Source: Candidatus Bathyarchaeota archaeon (lineage in GTDB: Archaea; Thermoproteota; Bathyarchaeia; Bathyarchaeales; Bathyarchaeaceae). Taken from it: a DNA stretch of 34,879 nt. Below the pieces are notes generated by a model. It saw nothing but the letters and a program-made list of their open reading frames with translations, did no database searches and was not told the DNA's origin. Positions 23,949 through 33,163 of this stretch are shown in pieces; positions within the stretch are counted from its first letter, which is position 1, and every line of letters starts with the position of its first letter. The DNA lies in NCBI GenBank assembly GCA_029882515.1, contig JAOUKN010000014.1:1-34879 (forward strand), read 5' to 3'. Made by a program: the position numbers and the translations under genes.

Positions 23949-24620
23949 TTACTCGAGTGTGATCACGCCATCGCAGATTCGATATGTTACGTCAGATACT
24001 TCGGCCATTCTCTCATCATGCGTTGCGAGTACCACGGCAATGTTTTGATTTTTGCATAACTCAGAAAGTAGGTTTATGATTTCGCAGCCAGCTTTCGAAT
24101 CAAGTTCACCTGTCGGCTCATCAGCAAGGATTAGAGAAGGATTGTTTGCAAGGGCTCTAGCTATTGCGACTCGCTGCATCTCGCCCGCGCTGAGTTGCTT
24201 GGGTCTGTGTTGGAGTCTCTCGGCTAGTCCAACGGTTTCGAGAAGATTAACGGTCTTACCCATCTGCTCTTTCTGTGAAAACTTGGCAAGCGCCATTGGC
24301 AATTCAACATTTTCTAAAGCCGTTAGTGTAGGAAGTAGGTTGAAGGTCTGAAAGATGAAGCCCATACGCTGAAGCCTAGTTTTCCTCCGCTCGCTTTCGC
24401 TTAGAAATGAAGTATCGTCCCCATTGAAGAGAATCTTTCCTGATGTGGGTGTGTCGTTTAGTCCTATGAGATGCAGAAGCGTGGTCTTTCCGGAGCCAGA
24501 TGGTCCTATGATTGACACAAGGTTCGCTTCATCTACCTGAAGATTGACTTTGTCTACTGCTGTTATATGAGAAGAGCCAAGGCGATATATGCGGGTTAAT
24601 TCTACTGCCTTTACAATCAA
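23949..24620 (-). CDS. ABC transporter ATPase, LolD/MacB type
   Basis: A 223-residue ATPase of the MacB/LolD/FtsE class. Walker A GPSGSGKT (39-46), Q-loop Q91 in FIFQTFNLLP, signature LSAGEMQ (143-149), Walker B LILADEPTGELDS and switch His201 (ATHDERM) are all intact. It overlaps the end of the permease gene by 4 bases (ATGA), so the two are translationally coupled. Such exporters move lipoproteins, peptides or surface components. Confidence 0.95.
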   Translation of the reverse strand: MIVKAVELTRIYRLGSSHITAVDKVNLQVDEANLVSIIGPSGSGKTTLLHLIGLNDTPTSGKILFNGDDTSFLSESERRKTRLQRMGFIFQTFNLLPTLTALENVELPMALAKFSQKEQMGKTVNLLETVGLAERLQHRPKQLSAGEMQRVAIARALANNPSLILADEPTGELDSKAGCEIINLLSELCKNQNIAVVLATHDERMAEVSDVTYRICDGVITLE

Positions 24621-25783
24621 TATTCTGACCTCAAAACTTCCGAGATGTTCGCTCTCATCGCATTCACGGCTGGAACTAAGCCTGCAGCACAGCTTACCAC
24701 AACAGTTGATGTTAGAACTTCGGCCATAAAGACTGGAGAAACTATGTCAAACGGACTTTGGAAGAACAATGTGAGTGGAATGTTTGTGTAAAGGCTCGCC
24801 AGAAGAAGCGTGGCTACTGTGCCTACTAGTATTCCGAGAAGCCCACCGAACAAGCCTATTAGAGTCGTTTCGGTGATGACTAGACGGAAGATGAAGCTTC
24901 TGGGCGCACCTATAGCGCCCAATGTGGCGAAATCTCTTCTCCTCTCAGAAATGTTCATTACAGCAACGGTTGTCACAAGGATCATGCTCAAAAAGAAGAG
25001 CATACCTCTTATTCCCAGATTCCACATTTCGATGTCGGAGAGAAGAGGGGCAATAATCTCGTTTCTCTCATCAGCTGTTAAAGCTTCGACCCCACCAATG
25101 TTCGTTTCAATGTTCTCCGCAACTTCTTTTTCCATACTTTCGTCTTCTGGCTCGACAACTATCATGTTGATCCAGGAGGGATGGGTGGGAAGATATACAT
25201 GTTGAGCTACTCGGAGAGGGATGATGATCGCGCGAGTCAGAATCGCTGAAGGGGTGTCAAGAATTCCTACAACCATTAGATCATTGTTTTGGATTCTTAT
25301 TGTTGAGCTGACAGCGAGGTTATACTGGTCAGCAAGGGATGGGCCGACTACAACTTCTTTTGCACTGGAATTTGCTGAGGGCCATCTTCCATCAGGTTTT
25401 AGAGGTGTGGATCCAACTAGAATTGCCCAGCTTTCAGGAGGTATTCCGATGCTGATGTTTGCTGGTACAGGTTGGATAACACCTTCGAGTTTATAGCCGA
25501 AGAAAACTAGCATAGGAACCGCCGTTCTCACTCCTTCTATTTCCTTCATCTCGTCAATTGTATCTTCTGGAAGGTTTCCTCCACTTATCGGAAACGCTTG
25601 GACTACTATGGAACCTTGGGCGACGACCACAATGTCCCCACTGAAAAAAATGTTCATTTCTCGGATGACAGATGTGTATCTTGAAGTTGTCGCGCCAATC
25701 GTCACTATAAATATGGTGGCTAAGGTGATCCCGAGGATGCAGAGTGAAGTTCTTAGGCGTCTACGAAGAAGGTTCCGTAAGCA
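24617..25783 (-). CDS. ABC transporter permease, MacB/FtsX family
   Basis: A 388-residue permease with the MacB/FtsX topology: one N-terminal membrane helix (about 10-30), a large extracytoplasmic domain, and three helices near the C-terminus (about 255-280, 300-328, 346-370). The frame is open from a GTG at 25861, but the ATG at 25783 gives the typical N-terminus (CLRNLLRRRLRTSLCILGI) and leaves room for the divergent promoter, so it is chosen. It pairs with the ATPase downstream and probably handles a surface substrate, perhaps the large protein encoded divergently. Confidence 0.88.
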   Translation of the reverse strand, partial: CLRNLLRRRLRTSLCILGITLATIFIVTIGATTSRYTSVIREMNIFFSGDIVVVAQGSIVVQAFPISGGNLPEDTIDEMKEIEGVRTAVPMLVFFGYKLEGVIQPVPANISIGIPPESWAILVGSTPLKPDGRWPSANSSAKEVVVGPSLADQYNLAVSSTIRIQNNDLMVVGILDTPSAILTRAIIIPLRVAQHVYLPTHPSWINMIVVEPEDESMEKEVAENIETNIGGVEALTADERNEIIAPLLSDIEMWNLGIRGMLFFLSMILVTTVAVMNISERRRDFATLGAIGAPRSFIFRLVITETTLIGLFGGLLGILVGTVATLLLASLYTNIPLTLFFQSPFDIVSPVFMAEVLTSTVVVSCAAGLVPAVNAMRANISEVLRSEY

Positions 25784-25838
25784 CATAGTGGTGATCCGCG
25801 TAGTCTTAATCCTCCACTTGACTTCTTCTAAGCCCAAA

Positions 25839-25850
25839 TTATTTATAACT
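25839..25850. promoter_or_regulatory. Shared divergent TATA region of ABC permease and surface protein
   Basis: TTATTTATAACT reads as a TATA box on both strands (TTATAAATAA on the minus strand). It would serve rightward transcription toward the GTG at 25904 and leftward transcription toward the ATG at 25783. Confidence 0.45.
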
Positions 25851-25903
25851 GTAGGTTTCACTAGAGATTTTGGTGAACGAATACGAAGACAAGTAGGAAA
25901 ATT

Positions 25904-28867
25904 GTGCCGGTATTACTAATATCTTTTCTAACGTTTTCGATTTTGTCGAGTCTGGGAGGACAGATATCTTCTGTCGGTGCGCAACTATTTCCTTTAGGTT
26001 ATGGAGCTAGTCTTACCGGTGATGTTGATGACAAAGGTGTTGATACCGATGGTGATGGGCTTTTCGATTACTTGCAGATCAGCGTAGAGGTGAACATTAC
26101 TTTTCCTTGGATACTATACAATGTTGAAGTGTCCAAGCTTCTGGACCATGAGGATTCCTCTCTCAGATATATACACGTTCAGCAATCTGAAATCGTATAT
26201 CCCGAAACTGGTATTCAACTTGTCAACCTCTCCGTTTATGGTCCAATGATCTACAATTCTGGTTTAGACCCGGAAAAAATCTACCAGATCACATTATCTG
26301 AAACGTATCCTGAGTATTCCTCATATTTCGGCTTCAATTGGTACACCGATGTTATTGACACCATATCAAACATACCTCTATCAAGAGAGTATTCATACAT
26401 GGAGTTTGACCCACCCGTCACAAATGTGGAAGCGAAGTTTGTTGTGTATCCAGATGGGCGAGTAGTGATTGGTGGAGGGTTAAATTCGACCCCTACAATG
26501 TCACCCTTTGTAGGTATGCCCTCATTGAAAGATCTGGTAATGCAGGGAGATGTAAGCCTCATGAGGACAGGACTTCGTACGGTGATTTCACAGAATAGTA
26601 CAGTCTTATTGTCTCCTGAATACGCCTCAAAATTTCCACTGAATTCAACAACTATGTCAATGCTTGAAACATATTCTGCTGATGTTTTTGACACAAGGAC
26701 CAATTGCACGGTAATTCTCCCCTCATATATTACTTCGAAAGTTCCCTTCAACTCTACGGATGCAAGCCTAAGCGTAACGTATTCGGATGGTCTTTTCACT
26801 ACAGAGATTGGCTGCTCAACAACTGTACCAACAACCTTTCTACCTTTCGATTTTGAAGTGCCTTCAGAAAGCGAACAACTATTTGACTTCGTATGTTTTC
26901 TGCTAAACTCAACCGACGTCTCAATAGTCGGAGAATATCAAAGTGGTGAGCTAAGTGGCAATATGACAATAAGCATGTTGCCAGGTTTTGCATTAGGCAA
27001 CTTGGACTTGGCTTTTCAAGGAAACCAAACCAACCTTTCTCTAAGTGGCAACATAAGAGTCCTGTATGGCAGTTTCTATGGTCTTGAACTGAGTGAAGAA
27101 AACCTTGACATGATACTTCTACAATTGAACTCCATCCAAGGAACAGGGTCAGGGTCCCTTTATGAAATGACAAACGGAGTGCTTGAATGCACAAAATTGA
27201 ACGCTACGAAGACTCCGATAACCGACCCTTCAGGTTCAGAGGTCGATTTCGAAGTGGATATTCATGGAGACTTTCTTGAAGCATTCGCAAACGCTATCTT
27301 GTCTCTATACTTATCTCCATACGTGCCCCCAGAAGAGAGAGAACAACTGCAAACACTGATGTACTCAGCATTAAACACCACTTTATGTTCGGTTCAAACA
27401 ACCTCATTCGAGCTAGGATACACTCATTCCACAAGACAAGCCTCCATGGAATTCACGTTTGTTGACGACGTTCAAAGCCTTGTCGATGGGTTTCTTCCTC
27501 TTGTACCACAAATCCACCCCTCAATCCCTGAAACTCTTCCAGACATATTGAACAAAACGTTTTCCTGCACCAAAACTGCATCCGTCCAAATGACCTATAC
27601 CAAAACAGACGGAAGATTTGCTTTCGAAACAACCGCAGTAGCAGAGGACCTTGAGCAGGTGAGGGAGGAAGTGACTCAACTAATTGTAGAAACACTGCAA
27701 AATGTCACTTTGATGCCGCTGGAAATTATGCCAACTGAAATAAGAATGTTGGTAGAGTCGCTTCTAAACACCACCTACTGCTCTCTAGAGTCATACGAAA
27801 GTTCATTAACCTATGAAAACGGCAGGCAAGAGGTGAGAGAAACCTACACAATCCGAGACGACCTAAACGCTGAACTGAACCACGTAAAAGATATCTACCT
27901 CCAATACATGCTAGCACAATACAGTCGCTACCACATGCCAGTACCATGGCAACACTCCTTCATAAACCAAACAGAAATAGACATCAGAAGTCTTACAGCC
28001 AGCTACAATTTCACAGAAACACTGATGAAGGGAAGCATAGATGGACTCGGACTCTGGGCACCCATAGACATCATCAACAGTACAAGGTTCCAACTCAGAA
28101 GATTCCTTAATCTCGCCAGTGAGATGAGCCCCTATGATCGACCTAGAAAAGGAGAAAAATTCAAAATAACGATCGAAGGAGGCAGCAACCTCACCCATTC
28201 GATTGTATTATTCGCACCTGCCACTGTCCCAGAACCAGACGAAACTGCTTCTGACAGGAGCCGCATGATTTGGTACAATCAGACTCCCAATAGCGTCATG
28301 GATATGATGTTCGACATCGAAGTCAAATCGGGCGTGGGCGAATTCGAAATAGCGCACCCTGAATTCGTCAGCGAAGCCAACCCCTATATAGCGAATGCAA
28401 CAGAAAATGTTGGGACCGTTATCGAAATAACTGGAATCTCAAAACCTGCTAAACTATATGTCGCAAATCTAACAGAGCCCCCTGAGGGAGTTGAACCTCC
28501 TCCAAACACATACAAGGTTCTCGGAAAATACGTATACATCCAATGTATTGAGACTGACGTAAATGTGAACGCCACCATACGCATGGACTACACTCCAGAG
28601 CAGTTGAGCGAAATGGAACTAGACGAAGAAACCTTGAAAATCCATTGTTGGAACGCTACGCTAGGTGTATGGGTTCCTATTGAAACTCATGTGAACACCT
28701 CAGAACATTATGCATGGGCAACGATCAGTCACTTCAGTATTTGGGCTCTCATGGGGCAGCCTAGTGCTGCGCTAATCTGGAGTGAACCGTTGTTCTGGAT
28801 TCTGATAGTTGCTATTGGTTTGGTGATTACAGCTGCTGCTTACGCTCTAATGAAAAAGAGACGATAA
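25904..28867 (+). CDS. Large cell-surface protein with repeats and C-terminal anchor, 987 aa
   Basis: An exported protein with a signal peptide (about 1-26, cleaved near SSVGAQ), a Ca-binding-type loop (DTDGDGLFDYLQI, about 47-59), and a long glycosylated ectodomain with many NxT/S sequons. A degenerate unit of the type LNST-x-S...TYS-x-G recurs near residues 245, 282, 335, 490, 549 and 620. The C-terminus has a membrane helix (about 960-980) and a KKRR stop-transfer. A putative wall domain ends in ISHFSIWALMG. It probably belongs to the S-layer or envelope. The GTG start is the only one available after the last in-frame stop. The neighbouring ABC exporter may be its partner. Confidence 0.85.
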   Translation: MPVLLISFLTFSILSSLGGQISSVGAQLFPLGYGASLTGDVDDKGVDTDGDGLFDYLQISVEVNITFPWILYNVEVSKLLDHEDSSLRYIHVQQSEIVYPETGIQLVNLSVYGPMIYNSGLDPEKIYQITLSETYPEYSSYFGFNWYTDVIDTISNIPLSREYSYMEFDPPVTNVEAKFVVYPDGRVVIGGGLNSTPTMSPFVGMPSLKDLVMQGDVSLMRTGLRTVISQNSTVLLSPEYASKFPLNSTTMSMLETYSADVFDTRTNCTVILPSYITSKVPFNSTDASLSVTYSDGLFTTEIGCSTTVPTTFLPFDFEVPSESEQLFDFVCFLLNSTDVSIVGEYQSGELSGNMTISMLPGFALGNLDLAFQGNQTNLSLSGNIRVLYGSFYGLELSEENLDMILLQLNSIQGTGSGSLYEMTNGVLECTKLNATKTPITDPSGSEVDFEVDIHGDFLEAFANAILSLYLSPYVPPEEREQLQTLMYSALNTTLCSVQTTSFELGYTHSTRQASMEFTFVDDVQSLVDGFLPLVPQIHPSIPETLPDILNKTFSCTKTASVQMTYTKTDGRFAFETTAVAEDLEQVREEVTQLIVETLQNVTLMPLEIMPTEIRMLVESLLNTTYCSLESYESSLTYENGRQEVRETYTIRDDLNAELNHVKDIYLQYMLAQYSRYHMPVPWQHSFINQTEIDIRSLTASYNFTETLMKGSIDGLGLWAPIDIINSTRFQLRRFLNLASEMSPYDRPRKGEKFKITIEGGSNLTHSIVLFAPATVPEPDETASDRSRMIWYNQTPNSVMDMMFDIEVKSGVGEFEIAHPEFVSEANPYIANATENVGTVIEITGISKPAKLYVANLTEPPEGVEPPPNTYKVLGKYVYIQCIETDVNVNATIRMDYTPEQLSEMELDEETLKIHCWNATLGVWVPIETHVNTSEHYAWATISHFSIWALMGQPSAALIWSEPLFWILIVAIGLVITAAAYALMKKRR

Positions 28868-28949
28868 AGAAATCCACTGCACCCACGTTGTCCATATAAC
28901 TTTTCCATCAACTTGAATAAATACTATTAAACCTTTCCAGCGTCATGAA

Positions 28950-29681
28950 TTATCTTCTCTTTCGTTTACGACCAGTGCTCCTTGCCGCTATCAATCCAAC
29001 CTTTTTACCTGGCGGTGCCCGACGAGAAACTGTGGTGACCTTACGTGCACTCCTTTTACTGCTTCCATATGGGTGAGATGCCGCTACCATGGCAATACCT
29101 CGTGTTCGTGGATACTTGTGACCCTTCGCTTTTTTCAAATGAAATTTGGCGCCAGCTTTGAGAAAAGGCTTCTCAACTCGCCCCGCTCCCGAAATGACTC
29201 CAACGGTTGCTCGACAAAGATCATTTACGTATCGTGTTTTTCCTGACGGAAGCTTTATCATAGTTCCGCTAGGAGTGTGTCCCACTATAGTTGCATAGGC
29301 TCCAGAAGAACGGGCGATTTTGCCTCCATCTCCAAGTGAAAGTTCAATGTTGCATACCATCGTACCTTCTGGGATGCTGCCTAAAGGAAGCACATTGCCG
29401 ATGTCCACGGCAGCTCTGCTTCCAATCTGTGTCGGTTGGCCTTCATAGACACCTTCTGGAACAACTGTATAGAATGTCTCGCCGGTTTCTAATCTCACTG
29501 AGGCTAAAGGTGCCCCCCTTCCGGGATCATGGAGAATTTCTGAAATCTGACCTTGAATGACACCTTCCTTCTCTTCTTTGGAGGTAGGAGGGTAGTGAGC
29601 TGGGGCAACTCTTTTGTGGGAGGACGCCCGAAAGGTTGAAGAGCCTCTACCGCGTCTTTGAACACGAATTCGCTTACCCAT
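28950..29681 (-). CDS. rpl2: Ribosomal protein L2
   Basis: A 243-residue large-subunit protein (uL2) near the peptidyl-transferase centre. It matches the archaeal family (GKRIRVQRRGRGSSTFRA, and RAPPGKKVGLIAARSTGR near the end). The C-terminal loop differs from the usual NxVDHPxGGG: here it reads AASHPYGSSKRSARK (about 200-214), keeping the His203 but lacking the preceding Asp and the Gly-Gly-Gly. It is the last gene of the L3-L4-L23-L2 cluster. Confidence 0.96.
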   Translation of the reverse strand: MGKRIRVQRRGRGSSTFRASSHKRVAPAHYPPTSKEEKEGVIQGQISEILHDPGRGAPLASVRLETGETFYTVVPEGVYEGQPTQIGSRAAVDIGNVLPLGSIPEGTMVCNIELSLGDGGKIARSSGAYATIVGHTPSGTMIKLPSGKTRYVNDLCRATVGVISGAGRVEKPFLKAGAKFHLKKAKGHKYPRTRGIAMVAASHPYGSSKRSARKVTTVSRRAPPGKKVGLIAARSTGRKRKRR

Positions 29682-29694
29682 AAACTTGCATCTC

Positions 29695-29955
29695 CTACAG
29701 AATGCCCAGCTTGATTGCTACATCCACTGCTTTGTATTCTGGATGAAGTTTCACAAACGCCTTTTTTTGGGCTTTTGGTGTTATCATTATATTGACTTTT
29801 TCTACCACAACCTCATAGAGTTGTTCAACTGCCTTCTTGATGTCTGCTTTTGTTGCAGATGTGTTTACAATGAAGACCAGTTTGTTTTCGGTTTCAAGTA
29901 TGCGACTTGTAACCTCTGTCATAACAGGATAACGTATAACCTCATAAGGGTCCAT
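29695..29955 (-). CDS. rpl23: Ribosomal protein L23
   Basis: An 86-residue large-subunit protein (uL23) at the tunnel exit. It begins MDPYEVIRYPVMTE and shows NKLVFIVNTSATKADIKKAV. The ATG at 29955 is one base past the rpl4 stop and has GGAGG inside the end of rpl4, so it is preferred over an upstream ATG at 29973 that would overlap. Confidence 0.96.
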   Translation of the reverse strand: MDPYEVIRYPVMTEVTSRILETENKLVFIVNTSATKADIKKAVEQLYEVVVEKVNIMITPKAQKKAFVKLHPEYKAVDVAIKLGIL

Positions 29956-29956
29956 T

Positions 29957-30739
29957 TCATTGCCTACCTCCAAATACAGTGTCCAGCATTTGGAATGCTG
30001 AATTTGTCCATATGGTAAGCCTTCCCGGATGAGTACCAGGGGCTAAAAGTTCTACATTCAAGCCATCTATAGTCACTATGGCTACTCCTGAGACATTTCG
30101 TGCCGCTTCAACAACTCCTTCGTTTTTGGCGATTACGAGAAGTGGGCCCACTGCCTGTTTAATTCTTCGCCCTCGCATCTTACCTTTGCCAGCCCGAACC
30201 TTCCGACTTTCCTTAACTCGATAGATATCTGGCCAAACTCCCAACTGAATGAAAGTGTCTCTAACTTCTCGGGTTTTTCTTAAGCCCTGAATTTCGTCCA
30301 CCACAACAAGTGGAAAATCCGGAACCTCATCTACCACATGCCCACGAGAAGACACGATCTCTTTGGAGGCAGTGGCAGCAACTGCTGACTGCAAAGCAAG
30401 TCTCATCTCTTTTTTAGGGATTTTCTTTTCAACTTTTTTTTCAACCTTTGGGGGATGCGTAGCTCGTCCCCCTACAGCAAAGGGGATGAAGGCAGCTCGC
30501 TGGCTTCCCTTCACTCTTGAAACCCTTGCAATCCCTAGACCAACGCCTCGGGATTCAGCAGTTGTTCTTTTTCCAGCAAAAATATCCCGGCCTTGTGGTT
30601 GGAAGCGATGAGATTGAATTGCAATAACCGCTCTTTTTATAACATCAGGTCTAAGGGGTGTTCTGAAAACTGGAGGTAGACGGGCTTTTCCAGTGGCTTC
30701 GCCCTTGAGGTTAAAGATTTTTGCTGATCGTTTACCCAT
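29957..30739 (-). CDS. rpl4: Ribosomal protein L4
   Basis: A 260-residue archaeal L4 (uL4). It has the core [27 protein letters not shown], a basic loop ([18 protein letters not shown]), and the C-terminal [17 protein letters not shown]. It lies between rpl3 (12-base gap) and rpl23 in the conserved order. Confidence 0.97.
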   Translation of the reverse strand: MGKRSAKIFNLKGEATGKARLPPVFRTPLRPDVIKRAVIAIQSHRFQPQGRDIFAGKRTTAESRGVGLGIARVSRVKGSQRAAFIPFAVGGRATHPPKVEKKVEKKIPKKEMRLALQSAVAATASKEIVSSRGHVVDEVPDFPLVVVDEIQGLRKTREVRDTFIQLGVWPDIYRVKESRKVRAGKGKMRGRRIKQAVGPLLVIAKNEGVVEAARNVSGVAIVTIDGLNVELLAPGTHPGRLTIWTNSAFQMLDTVFGGRQ

Positions 30740-30751
30740 GGTTTTCCCACC

Positions 30752-31756
30752 TTATCCTTGCGGTGATGCGAGGGATATTTGTGTGATTTTGGGTGGGACT
30801 TCTGGGGTTCCTCTAGGTGGTCGTGCCGGATATCGTAATCGTATAAGACGTTTGGCTGGACCTGGTAGGCTTCCATCTATGAGGAGGTATATTCCTTTAA
30901 CTGGACCATACCGTAAGAATCCTCCTTTCGGAGTAACCTCGTTTCCGTTTGTTCCGATCTTTAGAATGCGTTTGTTGTATTCGGTTCTTTGATGGTAACC
31001 CATCTGACCCGCTCTTGGAACTGTGTAAAGAACTCTTGTGGGATGCCATGCTCCAAGAACCGCAACGCCCCTTTTGGTTTTTCGAGATTTTCGGGACAGA
31101 ATTCTTACTCCCCAGCGTTTTACAGGTCCCTGCCAACCTTTTCCCTTTGTTACCGAGATGGCATCTATAAGTTGTCCTTCTTTAAAGACGTCTAGTACAG
31201 AGATTGTCTTTCCCAGCAACTCCTTAGCGTACGTGAACTGGTCGTTTATGGACCTTCCATCAATCTTTATTTCCATTAGGTCAGGTTTTTTCTTGGGAAT
31301 GCCAGCTAGTCTTGGTTGTGTAGAGGCTAAGAGGCGAAATTCTGCAATCTTTTCGAGGTCTTCTTCTATTTTCGTGAGAAAGTTTTCTGGAAAGCTTTCT
31401 GGAATTGTAAGGAGTCGATTAAAGTCTTCTGGTGGACTTTTCATCCAAGCTTCGGTTAGGGTTCTTAAGCCGTATGGGGTTTTGGTGTAGGCTCGGATGG
31501 CACAGATTAAGATTGGTGGGGTGTCGAGGATTGTGGCTGTATGGGCTGTTTCTTTGCCGAAGTCTGGAGATGCGGGTTTATCTTCTATCATATAGACATG
31601 GGTCATTCCAGCCTTGAAGCCCATGAACCCAAGTAACGTAGGGCCTTCCTCTACTGTGGGCCAGAATCGTATTCTACCGATCTGACTGGCGGCACGTCCT
31701 CTGGGTAAATAGGCTAGTGAACCTCTTTTGGGGGCGTGCTTCTTTCGGTGACCCAT
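30752..31756 (-). CDS. rpl3: Ribosomal protein L3
   Basis: A 334-residue archaeal L3 (uL3). Characteristic segments are MGHRKKHAPKRGSLAYLPRG, GFMGFKAGMTHV, and the core VTKGKGWQGPVKRWG. It is first in the minus-strand rpl3-rpl4-rpl23-rpl2 unit, with a TATA box at about 31820-31813. Confidence 0.97.
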   Translation of the reverse strand: MGHRKKHAPKRGSLAYLPRGRAASQIGRIRFWPTVEEGPTLLGFMGFKAGMTHVYMIEDKPASPDFGKETAHTATILDTPPILICAIRAYTKTPYGLRTLTEAWMKSPPEDFNRLLTIPESFPENFLTKIEEDLEKIAEFRLLASTQPRLAGIPKKKPDLMEIKIDGRSINDQFTYAKELLGKTISVLDVFKEGQLIDAISVTKGKGWQGPVKRWGVRILSRKSRKTKRGVAVLGAWHPTRVLYTVPRAGQMGYHQRTEYNKRILKIGTNGNEVTPKGGFLRYGPVKGIYLLIDGSLPGPAKRLIRLRYPARPPRGTPEVPPKITQISLASPQG

Positions 31757-31812
31757 GCCTGATAATTTCCTTTGTTTTTTTATGTTACCTTTTGTTTCAA
31801 TGAGAGTGTTGA

Positions 31813-31820
31813 GTTATAAA
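31813..31820 (-). promoter_or_regulatory. TATA box of the rpl3 operon
   Basis: TTTATAAC on the minus strand lies about 60 bases before the rpl3 ATG, so a leader of roughly 35 bases is expected. Confidence 0.5.
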
Positions 31821-31991
31821 TGTTGCGAAGAACCTACTGAATGGAAAAGGATTGTTGTGTTTAATTAGATTCATGTTTACTGAGCCACATGAAACTTGGG
31901 AAAAATCCTTTAGGTTTTCAAGAATGCTCACAGTTGAAGGAGACTTTCATTGCGGATTTAAGGTGCAACTGCAGAACCCAAGAATTACATA

Positions 31992-32000
31992 ATTTAAATA
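31992..32000 (+). promoter_or_regulatory. TATA box of rps12
   Basis: ATTTAAATA lies 39 bases before the rps12 ATG at 32039, giving a short leader. Confidence 0.55.
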
Positions 32001-32038
32001 GGAGGTTTGTGATTATGTGACAGAGGATACGATAAAAC

Positions 32039-32479
32039 ATGGGTTCAAAGTCTCCAACAGGCGAGTTCGCCGCAAGAAAACTAAGTAAAAGACGAAAGAA
32101 GTTTCGATGGAGTAATATCTACTATAAACGCCGAATGTTGAAACTCGACGTTAAATCAGACCCTTTACAAGGGGCTCCTATGGCTCGTGGGATAGTTCTA
32201 GAAAAAGTTGGAGTAGAAAGTAAACAACCTAACAGTGCCATCCGAAAGTGTGTAAGAACGCAACTCATAAAGAACGGTCGAACCCTAACGGCATTTCTTC
32301 CAGGAGACGGTGCCCTGAATGTAGTGGATGAACATGATGAAGTTGTAGTAGAAGGCATTGGAGGTTCTCGTGGAGGAAGCATGGGCGACATACCTGGAGT
32401 TCGCTGGAAGGTTATTACTGTTAATGGAGTTTCCCTTAAAGAGTTGGTGTTAGGCAGAAAGGAAAAACCCTTACGTTGA
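32039..32479 (+). CDS. rps12: Ribosomal protein S12
   Basis: A 146-residue decoding-centre protein (uS12) of archaeal type. It has the conserved loop [12 protein letters not shown] and [24 protein letters not shown]. It is followed after 92 bases by rps7, which has its own TATA box. The usual upstream nusA and downstream EF-2 genes are absent here. Confidence 0.97.
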   Translation: MGSKSPTGEFAARKLSKRRKKFRWSNIYYKRRMLKLDVKSDPLQGAPMARGIVLEKVGVESKQPNSAIRKCVRTQLIKNGRTLTAFLPGDGALNVVDEHDEVVVEGIGGSRGGSMGDIPGVRWKVITVNGVSLKELVLGRKEKPLR

Positions 32480-32522
32480 CCCATCTCCTTGTTTTATGGC
32501 TTCGTAATAATGACTTAATAAA

Positions 32523-32531
32523 CTTTAAATA
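32523..32531 (+). promoter_or_regulatory. TATA box of rps7
   Basis: CTTTAAATA lies about 45 bases before the rps7 TTG start. Confidence 0.5.
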
Positions 32532-32571
32532 GAGGCTTCAAAACCCAGATGGCTATCTAGGTGACATCCAC

Positions 32572-33147
32572 TTGAGCAAAGAACAAGAGATCAAGTTGTT
32601 CGGAAAATGGAGCTTTGAAGGTATAGAAGTCATGGATCCCGGGCTTAAAAGCTACATTTCTCTTAGCCCAGTTTATGTCCCCCATAGCATGGGGCGTCAT
32701 GAACACGGAAGATTTCGCAAAGCAGAAGTCAACATTGTAGAAAGACTTGTTAACAATCTCATGCGACCAGGAAAAAGCGCTGGGAAAAAATCTAGAACTA
32801 TCAACCTCGTAAGAAATGCGTTCGAGATTATTAGTCTCCGCACAGGAAAAAACCCAATTGAAATCCTTGTTAAAACGGTTGAGAATTCTGCACCTTGCGA
32901 AGACACTACCCGGATTAGCTATGGTGGCGTCGTGTATCACATGGCAGTTGATGTGTCACCGCAAAGAAGAGTAGATTTAGCTCTGCGTTTCATTTCTGAG
33001 GGAGCGAGGAAGATAACGTTTGGCAATCCTCGTTCCTACGAGGAATGTCTTGCCGAAGAGCTTATTTTGGCTACTAATAACGATATGAAAAGTGAGGCAA
33101 TAAAGAAAAAGAATGAGATGGAGAGAGTAGCACGAGCGTCTCGTTGA
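32572..33147 (+). CDS. rps7: Ribosomal protein S7
   Basis: A 191-residue archaeal S7 (uS7). Family segments are KSAGKKSRTINLVRNAFEII, GKNPIEILVKTVENSAP and VDVSPQRRVDLALRFISEGA. The TTG start at 32572 has GGTGA 8 bases upstream (32561-32565). Confidence 0.96.
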   Translation: MSKEQEIKLFGKWSFEGIEVMDPGLKSYISLSPVYVPHSMGRHEHGRFRKAEVNIVERLVNNLMRPGKSAGKKSRTINLVRNAFEIISLRTGKNPIEILVKTVENSAPCEDTTRISYGGVVYHMAVDVSPQRRVDLALRFISEGARKITFGNPRSYEECLAEELILATNNDMKSEAIKKKNEMERVARASR

Positions 33148-33163
33148 ATGAAATTCTTGTCAG

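Noticed and set aside
25784-25861. GTG start for the ABC permease, adding 26 residues
   Set aside because: The extension is atypical for the family and covers the shared promoter region; the ATG at 25783 gives the usual N-terminus.
26281-28584. Minus-strand open frames within the 987-residue protein gene
   Set aside because: The plus-strand frame has a signal peptide, a membrane anchor and consistent composition; the antisense frames do not.
30897-31617. Several open frames on both strands within rpl3
   Set aside because: They are shadows of rpl3, which is certain from its conserved segments.
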